A stretch of 64,000 nt of DNA from Vibrio pelagius (GTDB lineage: Bacteria; Pseudomonadota; Gammaproteobacteria; Enterobacterales; Vibrionaceae). Position 1 is the stretch's first letter, and each line of letters starts with the position of its first letter. The stretch is from positions 2,294,001 through 2,358,000 of the forward strand of contig NZ_AP025503.1 of the NCBI RefSeq assembly GCF_024347575.1. The letters are read 5' to 3'. The notes under the pieces are model-generated. The model was given only the letters and a program-made list of their open reading frames with translations, made no database searches and was not told the DNA's origin. The translations under genes and the position numbers were made by a program. Shown here piece after piece: positions 49,205 through 59,492 of the stretch.

Positions 49205-49242
49205 CTATCATTATAGATTAACTGTAAGGCTTACATTGTCTA

Positions 49243-50247
49243 CTAAGCGCTTTGATTAGCCATAAAGTCTCGAATTTGTTTGCGGTATTCAGACAAGCGA
49301 TTTGGTGTCATCAGGTTTCGTGACTCATCCAATACGTTACCACCTAGATCATCGGCAATTTGTTGCGCAGCATTCAGCATCACATTGAAGTTTTGATCGG
49401 CTTGACCACAACAAGGTAAGGTCATGAAAAATGAAATACCTTTAGTTGTAAAGTCTGCTGGGTTGTCATGCTCTAACGTTCCCGGCTGCATCATATTAGC
49501 GACACTAAAAATCACTTTCGGAGTTTCTGCTGCTTCTGCGAAACAGTGATAGATAGACATCTCACCATAGGTTAAACCATTGTTTTCCATGCTACGGAAA
49601 AGTTCAGTGCCGACAAATGGTGTCTCACCTGCACAGTGTACATTCAGTACAATCACTTCCAAGCCCAAATCGTCGTCTTGTGTCTCTTCAGGCGCTTCTA
49701 CGATGGGTGAGGTGTCTTGCTGCTGCAAATTCTGTTGCACAGGTTGTGTGTCAAACTCAGACTCTTGTGGCATAGCACCGTAGTGCTCTTTAAAGTCAGC
49801 GTGGCTCTCTTTTTGTGCTTCGGTTAATTCAAAACTTGGAACAGCGAGATCAGCAGGTGACTCAGTTTGTAACTCTGACTCTTCTTTAACCGATGCCTCA
49901 ACGCTAAAAGATGGCAGATCGTTTAATTCAAGATCTTCTTGCTCATTCTTGCTCGATGGGCTTGAAGTCAGTGGATCAGAATCAATCAATGGGTCTGCAT
50001 TTGTCGGTGATACAGCAAAATCCGGCTCTTTGCGCTCTTTACGAATGATTTCAAAGTCGTCTTCTGGCGCAAAAGAGCGCTCTGGCGTCGAGCTCACGTC
50101 ATCTAAGCTGTCGTTGTCGAGCTTACCAAGTGGTTTATCACCAAATTTGGCTTTCCCTTCTTTTTTACTCGTCCACAATCCGTGGAACAATAATGCGGCG
50201 ATCGCTAACGCGCCAACAATAATGAGTACAAATCGCAATTCCTGCAT
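49243..50247 (-). CDS. zipA: cell division protein ZipA
   Basis: Anchors the Z ring to the inner membrane by binding the FtsZ C-terminal tail. The 334 residues begin [25 protein letters not shown], one N-terminal membrane segment. A basic-acidic linker rich in Pro, Gln, Glu and Ser follows (about 25-190), then the FtsZ-binding domain [20 protein letters not shown] to the end. Vibrio forms have the same short linker style. It is divergent from cysZ. Confidence 0.95.
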   Translation of the reverse strand: MQELRFVLIIVGALAIAALLFHGLWTSKKEGKAKFGDKPLGKLDNDSLDDVSSTPERSFAPEDDFEIIRKERKEPDFAVSPTNADPLIDSDPLTSSPSSKNEQEDLELNDLPSFSVEASVKEESELQTESPADLAVPSFELTEAQKESHADFKEHYGAMPQESEFDTQPVQQNLQQQDTSPIVEAPEETQDDDLGLEVIVLNVHCAGETPFVGTELFRSMENNGLTYGEMSIYHCFAEAAETPKVIFSVANMMQPGTLEHDNPADFTTKGISFFMTLPCCGQADQNFNVMLNAAQQIADDLGGNVLDESRNLMTPNRLSEYRKQIRDFMANQSA

Positions 50248-50481
50248 TTTTCGCTCTCAGCTTTCATAGTCACCCTGAATTTTCAGGTCGCTATATCAGT
50301 TAGGTTAATTTGACCAATCTCACTACTGTATCAAAAGTAGCTACTGTTTTAGAACAACTTAATACAATAAGTTCCTCAGTTGATGTGATTTTCACCACGC
50401 TTTTTTTCTTAATATCGGTCGAGTACACTATAGGTGTTTGCTATTTAACCAACTCCCCCTTATGTGAGCTGATATTCCAAT

Positions 50482-51237
50482 ATGACTAATTTATCGATTC
50501 CTCGCTCTGGCTTCGGCTATTTCATTTTCGGCGCTAAAATCGCTCTTTCTCCAAGCATCCGTAAATTCGTACTCATGCCTTTGTTGGCAAATGTTTTGCT
50601 GGTTGGTGGTGCGCTGTTTTACATCTTTTCTAACCTCAACACTTGGATTGATGGATGGTTAGAAGGTCTTCCTAGTTTTCTCACTTGGTTGAGCTATGTT
50701 TTGTGGCCGTTGTTGGCGTTAACCATCCTCGCAACCTTCTCATACTTCTTTAGTACATTAGCAAATTTCATCGCGGCTCCGTTCAACGGTTTACTTTCAG
50801 AAAAAGTAGAAGAGCTGTTAACGGGTAAAAAAGTAAATGACGATGGCTTAATGGACGTGCTTAAAGATACGCCACGTATTTTAGCTCGTGAATGGCGAAA
50901 GCTGGTTTACACGTTACCAAAAGCGATTGGGCTTTTCTTACTGCTGCTCATTCCCGCTCTTGGCCAAACTGTCGCACCGTTTTTATGGTTCATTTTTACA
51001 GCGTGGATGTTAGCTATTCAATACGCAGATTACCCGTTTGATAACCATAAAATCAGCTTTGATGATATGAGAAGCTCATTGAAACAAAAGCAAGGTAAAA
51101 GCTATGGATTCGGAGCACTGGTGTCTATTTTTACGACCATTCCAATCCTTAACCTAATTGTTGTACCTGTAGCAGTATGTGGCGCAACGGCCATGTGGGT
51201 ATCAGAGCACAAAGGACAATTTACTCACCTTCGCTAA
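50482..51237 (+). CDS. cysZ: sulfate transporter CysZ
   Basis: Inner-membrane protein that supplies sulfate for cysteine synthesis. The 251 residues start SGFGYFIFGAKIALSPSIRKFVLMPLLANVLL, and show hydrophobic segments near 27-50, 66-90 and 140-175, with the conserved NFIAAPFNGLLSEKVEELLTGK. Its place just before cysK matches E. coli. A long inverted repeat lies between the two. Confidence 0.95.
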   Translation: MTNLSIPRSGFGYFIFGAKIALSPSIRKFVLMPLLANVLLVGGALFYIFSNLNTWIDGWLEGLPSFLTWLSYVLWPLLALTILATFSYFFSTLANFIAAPFNGLLSEKVEELLTGKKVNDDGLMDVLKDTPRILAREWRKLVYTLPKAIGLFLLLLIPALGQTVAPFLWFIFTAWMLAIQYADYPFDNHKISFDDMRSSLKQKQGKSYGFGALVSIFTTIPILNLIVVPVAVCGATAMWVSEHKGQFTHLR

Positions 51238-51259
51238 CCTCTTTTATTATTCATAAAAC

Positions 51260-51306
51260 GCACGCCCATTTTGTTGAATCACTGATTTCTATCAAAATGG
51301 GCGTGC
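51260..51306. repeat. 14-bp inverted repeat between cysZ and cysK
   Basis: GCACGCCCATTTTG (51260-51273) and CAAAATGGGCGTGC (51293-51306) are perfect arms with a 19-base loop and no T-run. It may be a cysZ 3' end or a protein-binding or processing site. Confidence 0.6.
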
Positions 51307-51464
51307 ATTCTGCTACATATCTATATGATATAACTTTTTAATCCTTTTACCTTTTTTTCAACTTGTTTAATCTAAATTCAACTTAAACAAACATTGAAAT
51401 AAACGGGATGACTAAGTCATTGATATGCCGCGTTTAGTTCTGTCATCAAATGAAGGAATATTCC

Positions 51465-52433
51465 ATGAGCAAGATTTACGAAGATAACTCCCTTACGATC
51501 GGTAATACACCACTGGTTCGTTTGAACAAAGTAAGTAAAGGCAATGTACTAGCGAAAGTGGAGGCTCGTAACCCTAGCTTCAGCGTTAAGTGTCGTATCG
51601 GCGCGAACATGATCTGGGAAGCTGAAAAAGCTGGCACTCTTAAGCCTGGCGTAGAGCTTGTAGAGCCAACAAGTGGTAACACTGGTGTAGCACTTGCCTT
51701 CGTTGCAGCAGCTCGTGGTTACAAACTAACGCTAACTATGCCTGAGTCAATGAGCCTGGAGCGTCGTAAGCTACTTAAAGCGCTCGGCGCTAACCTTGAG
51801 CTAACAGAAGCGGCGAAAGGTATGAAAGGCGCGATCGCAAAAGCAGAAGAAATTGTTGCAAGCGATCCTGAGAAGTACCTACTTCTTCAACAATTCAACA
51901 ACCCTGCAAACCCAGAAATCCACGAGAAGACAACAGGTCCTGAAATCTGGGAAGCAACTGACGGTGAGATTGATGTATTCGTAGCCGGTGTGGGTACGGG
52001 TGGTACAATTACGGGTACAAGCCGTTACATTAAAGGTGAAAAAGGCAAAGCAATCACTTCTGTAGCGGTTGAACCAGCAGAGTCTCCAGTAATTGCACAA
52101 GCACTTGCTGGCGATGAAATTCAACCAGCACCACACAAAATCCAAGGTATCGGCGCAGGATTTATCCCAGGTAACCTTGATTTAGAGCTTGTAGACCGTG
52201 TTGAATCGGTGACTTCAGAAGAAGCCATTGAAATGGCACAACGCCTAATGGCCGAAGAAGGTATCCTAGCTGGTATCTCTTCTGGTGCAGCCGTCGTTGC
52301 AGCAAACCGCATCGCGGAACTACCTGAATTTGCTGGGAAAACAATTGTTACAGTTTTACCAAGCTCAGGTGAACGTTACCTCAGCACAGCCCTATTTGCC
52401 GGTATTTTTACCGACAAAGAGAACCAACAGTAA
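51465..52433 (+). CDS. cysK: cysteine synthase A
   Basis: PLP enzyme that makes cysteine from O-acetylserine and sulfide. The 322 residues have the PLP lysine in [14 protein letters not shown] (about Lys42), the substrate loop TSGNTG, and the PLP phosphate loop GTGGTITG. The ATG at 51465 is set by AAGGA seven bases upstream and family alignment; an in-frame ATG 15 bases earlier is not favoured. The C-terminal end is typical of CysK, not CysM. Confidence 0.97.
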   Translation: MSKIYEDNSLTIGNTPLVRLNKVSKGNVLAKVEARNPSFSVKCRIGANMIWEAEKAGTLKPGVELVEPTSGNTGVALAFVAAARGYKLTLTMPESMSLERRKLLKALGANLELTEAAKGMKGAIAKAEEIVASDPEKYLLLQQFNNPANPEIHEKTTGPEIWEATDGEIDVFVAGVGTGGTITGTSRYIKGEKGKAITSVAVEPAESPVIAQALAGDEIQPAPHKIQGIGAGFIPGNLDLELVDRVESVTSEEAIEMAQRLMAEEGILAGISSGAAVVAANRIAELPEFAGKTIVTVLPSSGERYLSTALFAGIFTDKENQQ

Positions 52434-52460
52434 TATGTGGTCAAATCAATATTTGGTCTA

Positions 52461-52486
52461 AAAAAGCCCCTAAATGGGGCTTTTTT
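52461..52486 (+). terminator. terminator of cysK
   Basis: AAAAAGCCCC and GGGGCTTTTT form a perfect stem with a five-base loop and T-run. Confidence 0.92.
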
Positions 52487-52693
52487 GTTGATCCCTGCCC
52501 CACCTTTGGTAATATCACCCTTGTTTTATTTTTCGCTTCAAAATAAAAGAAGCAATAAAACAGATTCTGAAAGTCGTGAGTTCTCACAAAAGAGCACCAA
52601 GGCTGGATAAAATTTTAACCAAACTGTTCAAACACGAACATAGCGCACTACACTCTGGCGAATGCATGTCAGAGAAGTTAAGCTAAACTTGGT

Positions 52694-52699
52694 TATAAT
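52694..52699 (+). promoter_or_regulatory. candidate -10 box of ptsH
   Basis: TATAAT lies 35 bases upstream of the ptsH start. There is no good -35 at 16-18 bp spacing, suggesting activation, perhaps by CRP as in E. coli; no consensus CRP site was found nearby. Confidence 0.35.
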
Positions 52700-52733
52700 C
52701 TTTACAAATAATAAATTAATTGGGGTATATAAA

Positions 52734-52991
52734 ATGTACGAGAAGCAAGTAGAAATCACAGCAGAAAACGGTCTTCACACTCGTCCAGCTGCACAGTTCG
52801 TTAAAGAAGCAAAATCTTTCGACGCAGACATCACTGTGACTTCTAACGGTAAAAGCGCTAGCGCTAAGAGCCTATTCAAACTACAAACTCTAGGCCTAGT
52901 TAAAGGCACTGTAGTTTCTATTTCTGCTGAAGGCCCACAAGCTCAGCAAGCTGTAGACCACCTAGTTGCTCTAATGGACCAACTACACTAA
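52734..52991 (+). CDS. ptsH: PTS phosphocarrier protein HPr
   Basis: Transfers phosphate from enzyme I to the sugar-specific IIA proteins. The 85 residues have His15 in NGLHTRPA and the regulatory-site serine Ser46 in [11 protein letters not shown]. The start at 52734 gives [17 protein letters not shown] is eight bases upstream. The gene leads the ptsH-ptsI-crr operon, whose order matches enterobacteria. Confidence 0.98.
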   Translation: MYEKQVEITAENGLHTRPAAQFVKEAKSFDADITVTSNGKSASAKSLFKLQTLGLVKGTVVSISAEGPQAQQAVDHLVALMDQLH

Positions 52992-53008
52992 TTCGGTCTT
53001 CTTCTTTC

Positions 53009-53039
53009 AAAGCCATTTTGCCCCGCAAAGTGGCTTTGT
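53009..53039 (+). repeat. hairpin between ptsH and ptsI
   Basis: CAAAGCCA-T-TTTGC and GCAAA-G-TGGCTTTG form a 14-bp stem with one T-G wobble and a CCC loop, without a T-run. It probably stabilises or tunes ptsH mRNA, since HPr is needed in excess of enzyme I. Confidence 0.6.
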
Positions 53040-53129
53040 TCGAAATAGAACAGAATAAGCTCGGCATAACGCCAAGCGGTAAAAGTCACACACTCTCCCG
53101 TTTACAGTTGACCAACTTAAGGTAAAGCT

Positions 53130-54854
53130 ATGATTTCAGGTATCCTAGCATCTCCTGGTATTGCTATCGGTAAAGCACTACTACTTCAAGAAGATGAAAT
53201 CGTTCTAAACACTAACACTATCACTGATGACCAAGTTGAAGCAGAAGTTCAGCGTTTCTTTGACGCACGTAACAAATCTGCAGCTCAACTGGAAGTTGTT
53301 AAGCAAAAAGCGCTTGAAACTTTCGGTGAAGAAAAAGAGGCGATCTTTGAAGGTCATATCATGCTTCTTGAAGATGAAGAGCTAGAGGAAGAAATCCTAG
53401 CACTCATCAAGAACGACAAGATGCACGCTGATAACGCAATCCACACGGTTATCGAAGAGCAAGCATCTGCGCTTGAGTCACTAGACGACGAATACCTAAA
53501 AGAACGTGCAACTGATATCCGTGATATCGGTACTCGTTTTGTTAAAAATGCACTAGGCATCAATATCGTATCTCTAAGCGATATCAATGAAGAAGTTATC
53601 CTAGCAGCATACGACCTAACGCCATCTGAAACTGCACAAATCAACCTAGACTACGTACTAGGCTTCGCTTGTGACATCGGCGGTCGTACATCTCACACAT
53701 CTATCATGGCGCGTTCACTAGAACTTCCAGCTATCGTTGGTACGAACGATATCACTAAGAAAGTGAAGAACGGCGACATGCTTATTCTTGATGCGATGAA
53801 CAACAAGATTGTTATCAACCCATCAGAAGCTGAGCTTGAAGAAGCAAAAGCAGTGAAAGCTGCGTTCCTAGCGGAAAAAGAAGAGCTAGCAAAACTTAAA
53901 GATCTACACGCAGAAACGCTAGACGGTCACCGTGTAGAAGTTTGCGGTAACATCGGTACGGTTAAAGACTGTGACGGTATCATCCGTAACGGTGGTGAAG
54001 GCGTTGGTCTGTACCGTACTGAATTCCTATTCATGGACCGTGATGCACTTCCTACTGAAGAAGAGCAGTACCAAGCTTACAAAGAAGTTGCAGAAGCAAT
54101 GAACGGTGAGTCAGTGATCATCCGTACTATGGATATCGGTGGCGACAAAGATCTACCATACATGGATCTTCCAGAAGAGATGAACCCGTTCCTAGGATGG
54201 CGTGCAGTACGTATCAGCTTAGATCGTCGCGAAATCCTACGCGACCAACTACGTGGCATCCTTCGTGCGTCTGCGCACGGTAAGCTTCGCATCATGTTCC
54301 CAATGATCATCTCTGTTGAAGAGATCCGTGAACTGAAGAAAGCTATCGAAGAATACAAAGCTGAGCTTCGCGCTGAAGGCCTAGCATTCGACGAAGAGAT
54401 CGAGATCGGTGTAATGGTTGAGACGCCGGCTGCTGCCGCTATCGCACACCACCTAGCGAAGGAAGTTGCTTTCTTCTCTATCGGTACCAACGACCTTACT
54501 CAGTACACACTTGCGGTAGACCGTGGTAACGAGATGATTTCTCACCTTTACAACCCACTATCTCCTGCTGTGCTAACTGTAATCAAGCAGGTTATCGATG
54601 CGTCTCACGCTGAAGGTAAATGGACAGGTATGTGTGGTGAGCTTGCAGGCGATGAGCGTGCAACACTGCTTCTACTAGGTATGGGTCTAGATGAGTTCTC
54701 TATGAGCGGTATCTCTATCCCTAAAGTGAAGAAAGTTATTCGTAACTCTAACTTCGCAGAAGTTAAAGCAATGGCTGACGAAGCACTTTCTCTACCAACA
54801 GCTGAAGAAATCCAAGCAGTAGTAGAAAAGTTCATCGCAGAGAAAACTCAGTAA
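53130..54854 (+). CDS. ptsI: PTS enzyme I
   Basis: Takes phosphate from phosphoenolpyruvate and passes it to HPr. The 574 residues show the N-terminal HPr-binding helical domain, the phosphohistidine in [13 protein letters not shown] at about residue 189, and the C-terminal PEP-binding barrel. [29 protein letters not shown] and [15 protein letters not shown] are visible. It starts 138 bp after ptsH. Normal length. Confidence 0.98.
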   Translation: MISGILASPGIAIGKALLLQEDEIVLNTNTITDDQVEAEVQRFFDARNKSAAQLEVVKQKALETFGEEKEAIFEGHIMLLEDEELEEEILALIKNDKMHADNAIHTVIEEQASALESLDDEYLKERATDIRDIGTRFVKNALGINIVSLSDINEEVILAAYDLTPSETAQINLDYVLGFACDIGGRTSHTSIMARSLELPAIVGTNDITKKVKNGDMLILDAMNNKIVINPSEAELEEAKAVKAAFLAEKEELAKLKDLHAETLDGHRVEVCGNIGTVKDCDGIIRNGGEGVGLYRTEFLFMDRDALPTEEEQYQAYKEVAEAMNGESVIIRTMDIGGDKDLPYMDLPEEMNPFLGWRAVRISLDRREILRDQLRGILRASAHGKLRIMFPMIISVEEIRELKKAIEEYKAELRAEGLAFDEEIEIGVMVETPAAAAIAHHLAKEVAFFSIGTNDLTQYTLAVDRGNEMISHLYNPLSPAVLTVIKQVIDASHAEGKWTGMCGELAGDERATLLLLGMGLDEFSMSGISIPKVKKVIRNSNFAEVKAMADEALSLPTAEEIQAVVEKFIAEKTQ

Positions 54855-54873
54855 TCACCAATGGCTTAATATG

Positions 54874-54902
54874 ATTAGACGACTTAAAAAAAGTCGTCTA
54901 AT
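54874..54902 (+). repeat. hairpin between ptsI and crr
   Basis: ATTAGACGACTT and AAGTCGTCTAAT form a perfect 12-bp stem with an AAAAA loop, followed by TTTG. It may act as a partial terminator or processing signal before crr. Confidence 0.6.
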
Positions 54903-54961
54903 TTGCTAGATTGGTATAGTATATTCTACAGAATAAAACTAAACGTTAGGAGCATGACACA

Positions 54962-55471
54962 ATGGGTCTGTTTGACAAACTTAAGAAGCTAGTATCTGAT
55001 GACAGTGCTGACGCAGGTGCAATCGAAATCATCGCACCTCTATCTGGTGAAATCGTAAATATCGAAGACGTGCCAGATGTTGTTTTCGCTGAAAAAATCG
55101 TTGGTGACGGCATCGCGATCAAACCAGCTGGCGACAAAATGGTAGCTCCAGTTAACGGTACTATCGGTAAGATCTTCGAAACGAACCACGCATTCTCTAT
55201 CGAGTCTGACGACGGTGTTGAGCTATTCGTTCACTTCGGTATCGATACTGTTGAACTTAAAGGCGAAGGCTTCACTCGCGTAGCAGAAGAAGGCCAAACT
55301 GTTAAAGCTGGTGACACTATCATCACTTTCGACCTAGCGCTTCTAGAAGAAAAAGCAAAATCAACTCTTACTCCAGTTGTTATCTCTAACATGGACGAAA
55401 TCAAAGAGCTGAACAAACTTGCTGGTTCTGTAACTGTAGGTGAAACTCCAGTTCTGAAAGTGACTAAGTAA
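54962..55471 (+). CDS. crr: PTS glucose-specific IIA protein (Crr)
   Basis: Soluble IIA domain that feeds glucose IICB and, in regulation, inhibits permeases and stimulates adenylate cyclase. The 169 residues have phosphate-site His91 ([13 protein letters not shown]) and its partner His76 (NHAFSI). AGGAG lies upstream. Likely also the phosphate donor to the IIA-less NagE at 19511. Confidence 0.97.
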   Translation: MGLFDKLKKLVSDDSADAGAIEIIAPLSGEIVNIEDVPDVVFAEKIVGDGIAIKPAGDKMVAPVNGTIGKIFETNHAFSIESDDGVELFVHFGIDTVELKGEGFTRVAEEGQTVKAGDTIITFDLALLEEKAKSTLTPVVISNMDEIKELNKLAGSVTVGETPVLKVTK

Positions 55472-55500
55472 TCTCTACTTAGCATTTCAAAAGTTCAAAA

Positions 55501-55526
55501 AGCGCAGCCTCAGGGCTGCGTTTTTT
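55501..55526. terminator. terminator between crr and flaE
   Basis: CGCAGCC and GGCTGCG form a 7-bp stem with a four-base loop and T-runs on both strands; bidirectional. Confidence 0.88.
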
Positions 55527-55540
55527 GTTGTCTAGAAAAA

Positions 55541-56668
55541 CTACCCTAACAAAGACAGAGCAGTGCTAGTATTTTGATTTGCCTGTGCAAACAGTGTTGA
55601 CGTAGCACGTTCAAGCATCTGAGATTTGGTTAGCTCTGTAGTAAGCTTGGCGTAATCGGTATCTTTGATTTGCCCTTCTGAATCCGCAATACGATGAAAA
55701 GTGTTGTTAAGACTATTCATCGTACGGCTAACCCCGTTCTGAAAACCACCGATTTCACTACGATGCCCGTCTACATAATTCAATGAGGCATCAATTACCG
55801 CTACACCAACTTGTGCCCCACCTACGGTCGTCATGTCCACATCATCTAACGATATCGCTTCAGTATCACCAAAATTAAAGGTGTTCGCTGCGCTTCCCGA
55901 AATGCCAAAACCTTGAGGTGCATCAGCATGAGCCGTAAACAACTGCAACTGATGATCTTCGTTTACCGAGGCTCTGACCACATCCTGTTGCCCATTAATG
56001 TACGTAGCAACCTGATAGATATCATCCCCTTCTTTAAGCCGAACATCGAGCGCCTGAGCCTCGTCATTGCTATCTTGATAGCGAATAGTTAACCCTTGAT
56101 TATGAGAAGAGACTCGCCAATTCTTGTCGACGTCACTGTTTGCTTCTGCAAACTGCCCGCCCATCTGTGGAATGTTGGTGTACATACTCTTAAGCGTGAG
56201 CGAGACTGCGTTCGAATCAGGGCCAAGGTTGAAATTACGCTTTCCAAAAGAGCCATCAAATAACTCATCCCCTGCAAACGTCGTTGACGATGCGATACGA
56301 TCGAGGTCGTTAATCAGCATTTTTGATTCAATCTGAATACTTTCGCGTTCGTCTCGACTCAACGCACCATTGGAAGCCTGTAATCCAAGGTCGCGGAGTT
56401 TTTGAAGCATATTCGTGCTTTCATGCAAAGCACCTTCAGCCGTTTGTGCAATAGAATCCGCATTGGTCGCATTCGACAAAGCAGCATCAATCCCTCGGGT
56501 TTGAGCTTTAAGTCGATTGGCTATTTGCAGGCCCGCTGCATCATCGCTACCTGCATTGATACGAGAACCCGATTGCAATTTTGATTGCGCCTCAACGGAT
56601 TGGCTTTGAGCATCACCAAGATGCCGTTGAGCGATTGAGGAAGATATGTTTGTGTGTATCGAAACCAT
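55541..56668 (-). CDS. flaE: flagellin, divergent paralogue (FlaE-like)
   Basis: Polar flagellum filament subunit, 375 residues. Conserved D0/D1 N-terminus ([41 protein letters not shown]) and C-terminus (LTKSQMLERATSTLFAQANQNTSTALSLLG). It diverges from the other two: [38 protein letters not shown], with changes across the middle. No clear sigma-28 promoter was found upstream. The name follows the V. parahaemolyticus flaCDE locus next to crr and is moderately certain. Confidence 0.85.
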   Translation of the reverse strand: MVSIHTNISSSIAQRHLGDAQSQSVEAQSKLQSGSRINAGSDDAAGLQIANRLKAQTRGIDAALSNATNADSIAQTAEGALHESTNMLQKLRDLGLQASNGALSRDERESIQIESKMLINDLDRIASSTTFAGDELFDGSFGKRNFNLGPDSNAVSLTLKSMYTNIPQMGGQFAEANSDVDKNWRVSSHNQGLTIRYQDSNDEAQALDVRLKEGDDIYQVATYINGQQDVVRASVNEDHQLQLFTAHADAPQGFGISGSAANTFNFGDTEAISLDDVDMTTVGGAQVGVAVIDASLNYVDGHRSEIGGFQNGVSRTMNSLNNTFHRIADSEGQIKDTDYAKLTTELTKSQMLERATSTLFAQANQNTSTALSLLG

Positions 56669-56805
56669 TTAGTTGTATTCCGTTTAACTAGGTTCACCCC
56701 AGCTCACCGCTTGTGTCGTTCTTTCAACATCCATTGCATACAGCTGAATGATACAACTCATAACATCAATACAATTTATCATTCGGTAAGTTTTACTCAT
56801 AAAAA

Positions 56806-56835
56806 GAAAGCTAGGTGTTTTACCACCTAGCTTTC
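56806..56835 (-). terminator. terminator of flaD
   Basis: GAAAGCTAGGTG and CACCTAGCTTTC form a perfect 12-bp stem with a six-base loop; the minus strand continues into TTTTT. Confidence 0.9.
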
Positions 56836-56855
56836 AGTCTTAACTTTATTTTGTA

Positions 56856-57989
56856 TTAGCCAAGTAGACTCAGTGCTGCGTTCGGTGCTTGCTTCGCTTG
56901 CGCAAGAATCGAGCTAGACGCTTGAGAAAGAATTTGCGACTTAGTCATTTGCGTCGTCTCTTTCGCGAAGTCTGTGTCTTTAATTCGGCTCTTAGATGCA
57001 TTTACGTTTTCGTTGATGTTATCTAAGTTGTTGATAGCGTGGTCGAAGCGGTTTTGGAATGCACCCAATTCTGCACGGTGGCTATCTACGTATTTTAGTG
57101 CTGCATCAATGATAGCTACTGATTCTTGAGCGCCACCTACCGATGTTACGTCGATGGTATCAACCGTTACTTCTTTACCACCTTGAATACCAAGCTCACC
57201 CGCAAGACCACCAGAGAAGTCTACCTTGCCTTCTACTTTGTTGTTACCTGCGAACATTTGTAGCTTGCCATCTTCCATTACAGACGCTTTCACAGAGTCT
57301 TGTTGACCGTTGATGTAAGTCGCTAGCTCTTCGATGTCATCACCCGCTTTTGCATTGATGTTGATCTCTTGAGCTTGACCAAAGTTATCTGTGAACGTCA
57401 TTTTCAGGTCGTTAGAGCCCTCTTGAACGTTCCAGTTTTTGTCTTTTGCGTTCTCAGTTTGGTAGCTCTGACCACCCATTTGGTCGTTGTCTGAACGCAT
57501 GTCTTTCAACTCAAGCATCACGGCTTCACCGTTGTCTGCGCCGATTTGGAAAGACTGAGTACCGTATGTACCGTTCAGAAGTTTGTTACCACCGAAAGAG
57601 GTCGTTTCTGCGATACGGTTCAGCTCGTCGTTCAGTGCTGTTACTTCTTCTTGAATTGCTACACGCTCAGCTTTGGAGTTTGAGCCATTCGCCGATTGTA
57701 GAGAAAGATCACGCATACGTTGCAGGATGTTTGTCGTCTCGTTCATTGCACCTTCAGCGGTTTGAGCAATCGAGATACCGTCATTCGCGTTACGTACCGC
57801 TACGTCTAGACCGCGGCTTTGTACGTTCAAACGGTTAGAAATTTGTAGACCTGCTGCGTCATCTTTTGCACTGTTGATTTTAGAGCCAGAAGATAGACGC
57901 TCCATAGAGGTCTGCTGAGCGCTGTTTGCGTTGTTTAGGTAACGTTGCGCAGTCATCGCTGAAACGTTGGTATTTACATTCACTGCCAT
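56856..57989 (-). CDS. flaD: polar flagellin (FlaD-like)
   Basis: Flagellar filament subunit, 377 residues, starting [21 protein letters not shown] at the ATG at 57989 with GGAGA upstream. N- and C-terminal D0/D1 helices are standard ([58 protein letters not shown]). It has a sigma-28-type promoter and its own terminator. The symbol rests on locus order. Confidence 0.9.
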   Translation of the reverse strand: MAVNVNTNVSAMTAQRYLNNANSAQQTSMERLSSGSKINSAKDDAAGLQISNRLNVQSRGLDVAVRNANDGISIAQTAEGAMNETTNILQRMRDLSLQSANGSNSKAERVAIQEEVTALNDELNRIAETTSFGGNKLLNGTYGTQSFQIGADNGEAVMLELKDMRSDNDQMGGQSYQTENAKDKNWNVQEGSNDLKMTFTDNFGQAQEININAKAGDDIEELATYINGQQDSVKASVMEDGKLQMFAGNNKVEGKVDFSGGLAGELGIQGGKEVTVDTIDVTSVGGAQESVAIIDAALKYVDSHRAELGAFQNRFDHAINNLDNINENVNASKSRIKDTDFAKETTQMTKSQILSQASSSILAQAKQAPNAALSLLG

Positions 57990-58070
57990 GGTGATTTCTC
58001 CAATTGATTTTCCGGTGTTGCGGTTTCCGACGTCTCGGAAAACCAAGTAGTTCTCTCAAAGTTACTTTTA

Positions 58071-58097
58071 ATAACGGCGCTTAGTCTGAAACCTTTA
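58071..58097 (-). promoter_or_regulatory. sigma-28 promoter of flaD
   Basis: On the minus strand TAAA, a 15-base spacer and GCCGTTAT match the FliA consensus TAAA-N15-GCCGATAA at all but two positions. Confidence 0.7.
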
Positions 58098-58224
58098 GAG
58101 AAAAAACGAGAAAATTCAGAAATAAATTCGGTTGAATGAAGAAACGTGACCAGAGGTGTAAATATAAGAAAAAACAGAAAAAAATACTAAAGTTGTAAAA
58201 TGTGTGGCCGATGAGCGTAACAAT

Positions 58225-59358
58225 TTATCCCAATAGCGTTAACGCTAAATTGGGCGCCTGTTTAGCTTGAGCCAAAATAGTGGTACTTACCTGCTGCAAG
58301 ATTTGCTGCTTGATCATCTGCGTAGTCTCTTTGGCATAATCGGTATCTTTAATACGACTGTTTGAGGTCGCCAAGTTCTCGTGTACATTTTGTAGATTAT
58401 TAATCGCGTGATCAAAGCGGTTTTGCATCGCCCCCAACTCAGAGCGATGACTGTCTACGTACTTCATCGCTGTATCAAGAATAGATACTGCTCGCTGAGC
58501 ACCACCAGCACTGGTTACATCAATATCATTGACCGACTCATAGCGACCTGAAGACATGGATAACTCATCCGCTAAAGCACCCGAAAAGGAGATTGTTCCT
58601 GACGTTTGCTCGCCCGCCATGTAGATTTGTAGCTGCCCATCTTCATTGACCGATGCAGACACTTGGTCTGTTTGGCCGTTGATGTAAGTCGCAAGCTGCT
58701 CAATATCATCTCCCGCCTTGGCATTGATCGAGATGGATTGAGATTGCCCAAAGCGATCGGTAAACGACATATTGAACTCAGTATTACCTGAACTCACCGC
58801 CCAACGCTTATCAGCCATACCATTGGCAACATAGCTAAATCCGCCCATGTCGATACCATCTGTTCGCATACTTTTTAGGCCAACTTGTACCGCCTCACCA
58901 GAACTACCGCCTATTTGGAAGGCGGTGTTACCAAAACTGCCATTCAACAGCTTCTTACCACCAAATGAGGTGGTTTCGGCAATTCGGTTCAGCTCGTCAT
59001 TAAGAGCAGTAATCTCTTCCTGGATAGCAATTCGTTCCGATTTACTGTTCGAACCATTCGCTGACTGCAAAGAAAGATCACGCATGCGTTGCATGATATT
59101 GGTGGTCTCATTCATCGCACCCTCTGCGGTCTGCATAATAGAGATACCGTCGTTAGCGTTTCTAACCGCAACGTCAATACCGCTCATTTGCGCTTCAAGT
59201 CGATTTGATATTTGTAGACCAGCGGCATCATCCTTGGCGCTATTAATACGGTTACCAGAAGCCAATCTCTCCAAAGATTGGTTCAACATGTTGCTGGCAT
59301 TAGAGAGATTTCTCTGTGCCACCAGTGCTGAAACATTGGTATTTACCGTAATCGCCAT
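58225..59358 (-). CDS. flaC: polar flagellin (FlaC-like)
   Basis: Flagellar filament subunit, 377 residues, beginning [21 protein letters not shown]. Closely related to the central gene, with N-terminal [23 protein letters not shown] and C-terminal [37 protein letters not shown]. The ribosome site is weak. A sigma-28-like promoter lies at 59407-59433. The symbol follows the V. parahaemolyticus flaCDE order. Confidence 0.88.
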   Translation of the reverse strand: MAITVNTNVSALVAQRNLSNASNMLNQSLERLASGNRINSAKDDAAGLQISNRLEAQMSGIDVAVRNANDGISIMQTAEGAMNETTNIMQRMRDLSLQSANGSNSKSERIAIQEEITALNDELNRIAETTSFGGKKLLNGSFGNTAFQIGGSSGEAVQVGLKSMRTDGIDMGGFSYVANGMADKRWAVSSGNTEFNMSFTDRFGQSQSISINAKAGDDIEQLATYINGQTDQVSASVNEDGQLQIYMAGEQTSGTISFSGALADELSMSSGRYESVNDIDVTSAGGAQRAVSILDTAMKYVDSHRSELGAMQNRFDHAINNLQNVHENLATSNSRIKDTDYAKETTQMIKQQILQQVSTTILAQAKQAPNLALTLLG

Positions 59359-59406
59359 AGATATTCGCTCAACCGTTGGGAGGTAATAAAGTCAATCGTT
59401 GCTTCT

Positions 59407-59433
59407 GTATCGACCAAGTATGCTAACTCTTTA
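59407..59433 (-). promoter_or_regulatory. sigma-28 promoter of flaC
   Basis: On the minus strand TAAA, a 15-base spacer and GTCGATAC match TAAA-N15-GCCGATAA with two differences. Confidence 0.65.
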
Positions 59434-59437
59434 ATCA

Positions 59438-59462
59438 AAAAAGAGGCTGAACGCCCCTTTTT
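59438..59462 (-). terminator. terminator of the DyP peroxidase gene
   Basis: AAAAAG-A-GGC and GCC-C-CTTTTT pair with one A-C mismatch; the minus strand has a T-run. It lies just upstream of the flaC promoter and insulates it. Confidence 0.75.
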
Positions 59463-59492
59463 GTATTTATTTAATTGTCGCTACGGCTATCG

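Noticed and set aside
52570..52590. CRP-like site upstream of ptsH (GTGA-N4-TCAC)
   Set aside because: The centre is four bases instead of six and it lies more than 100 bases before the -10 box.
57446..57838. 130-codon plus-strand frame opposite flaD
   Set aside because: Antisense shadow of a highly conserved flagellin; composition is biased and no start signal is seen.
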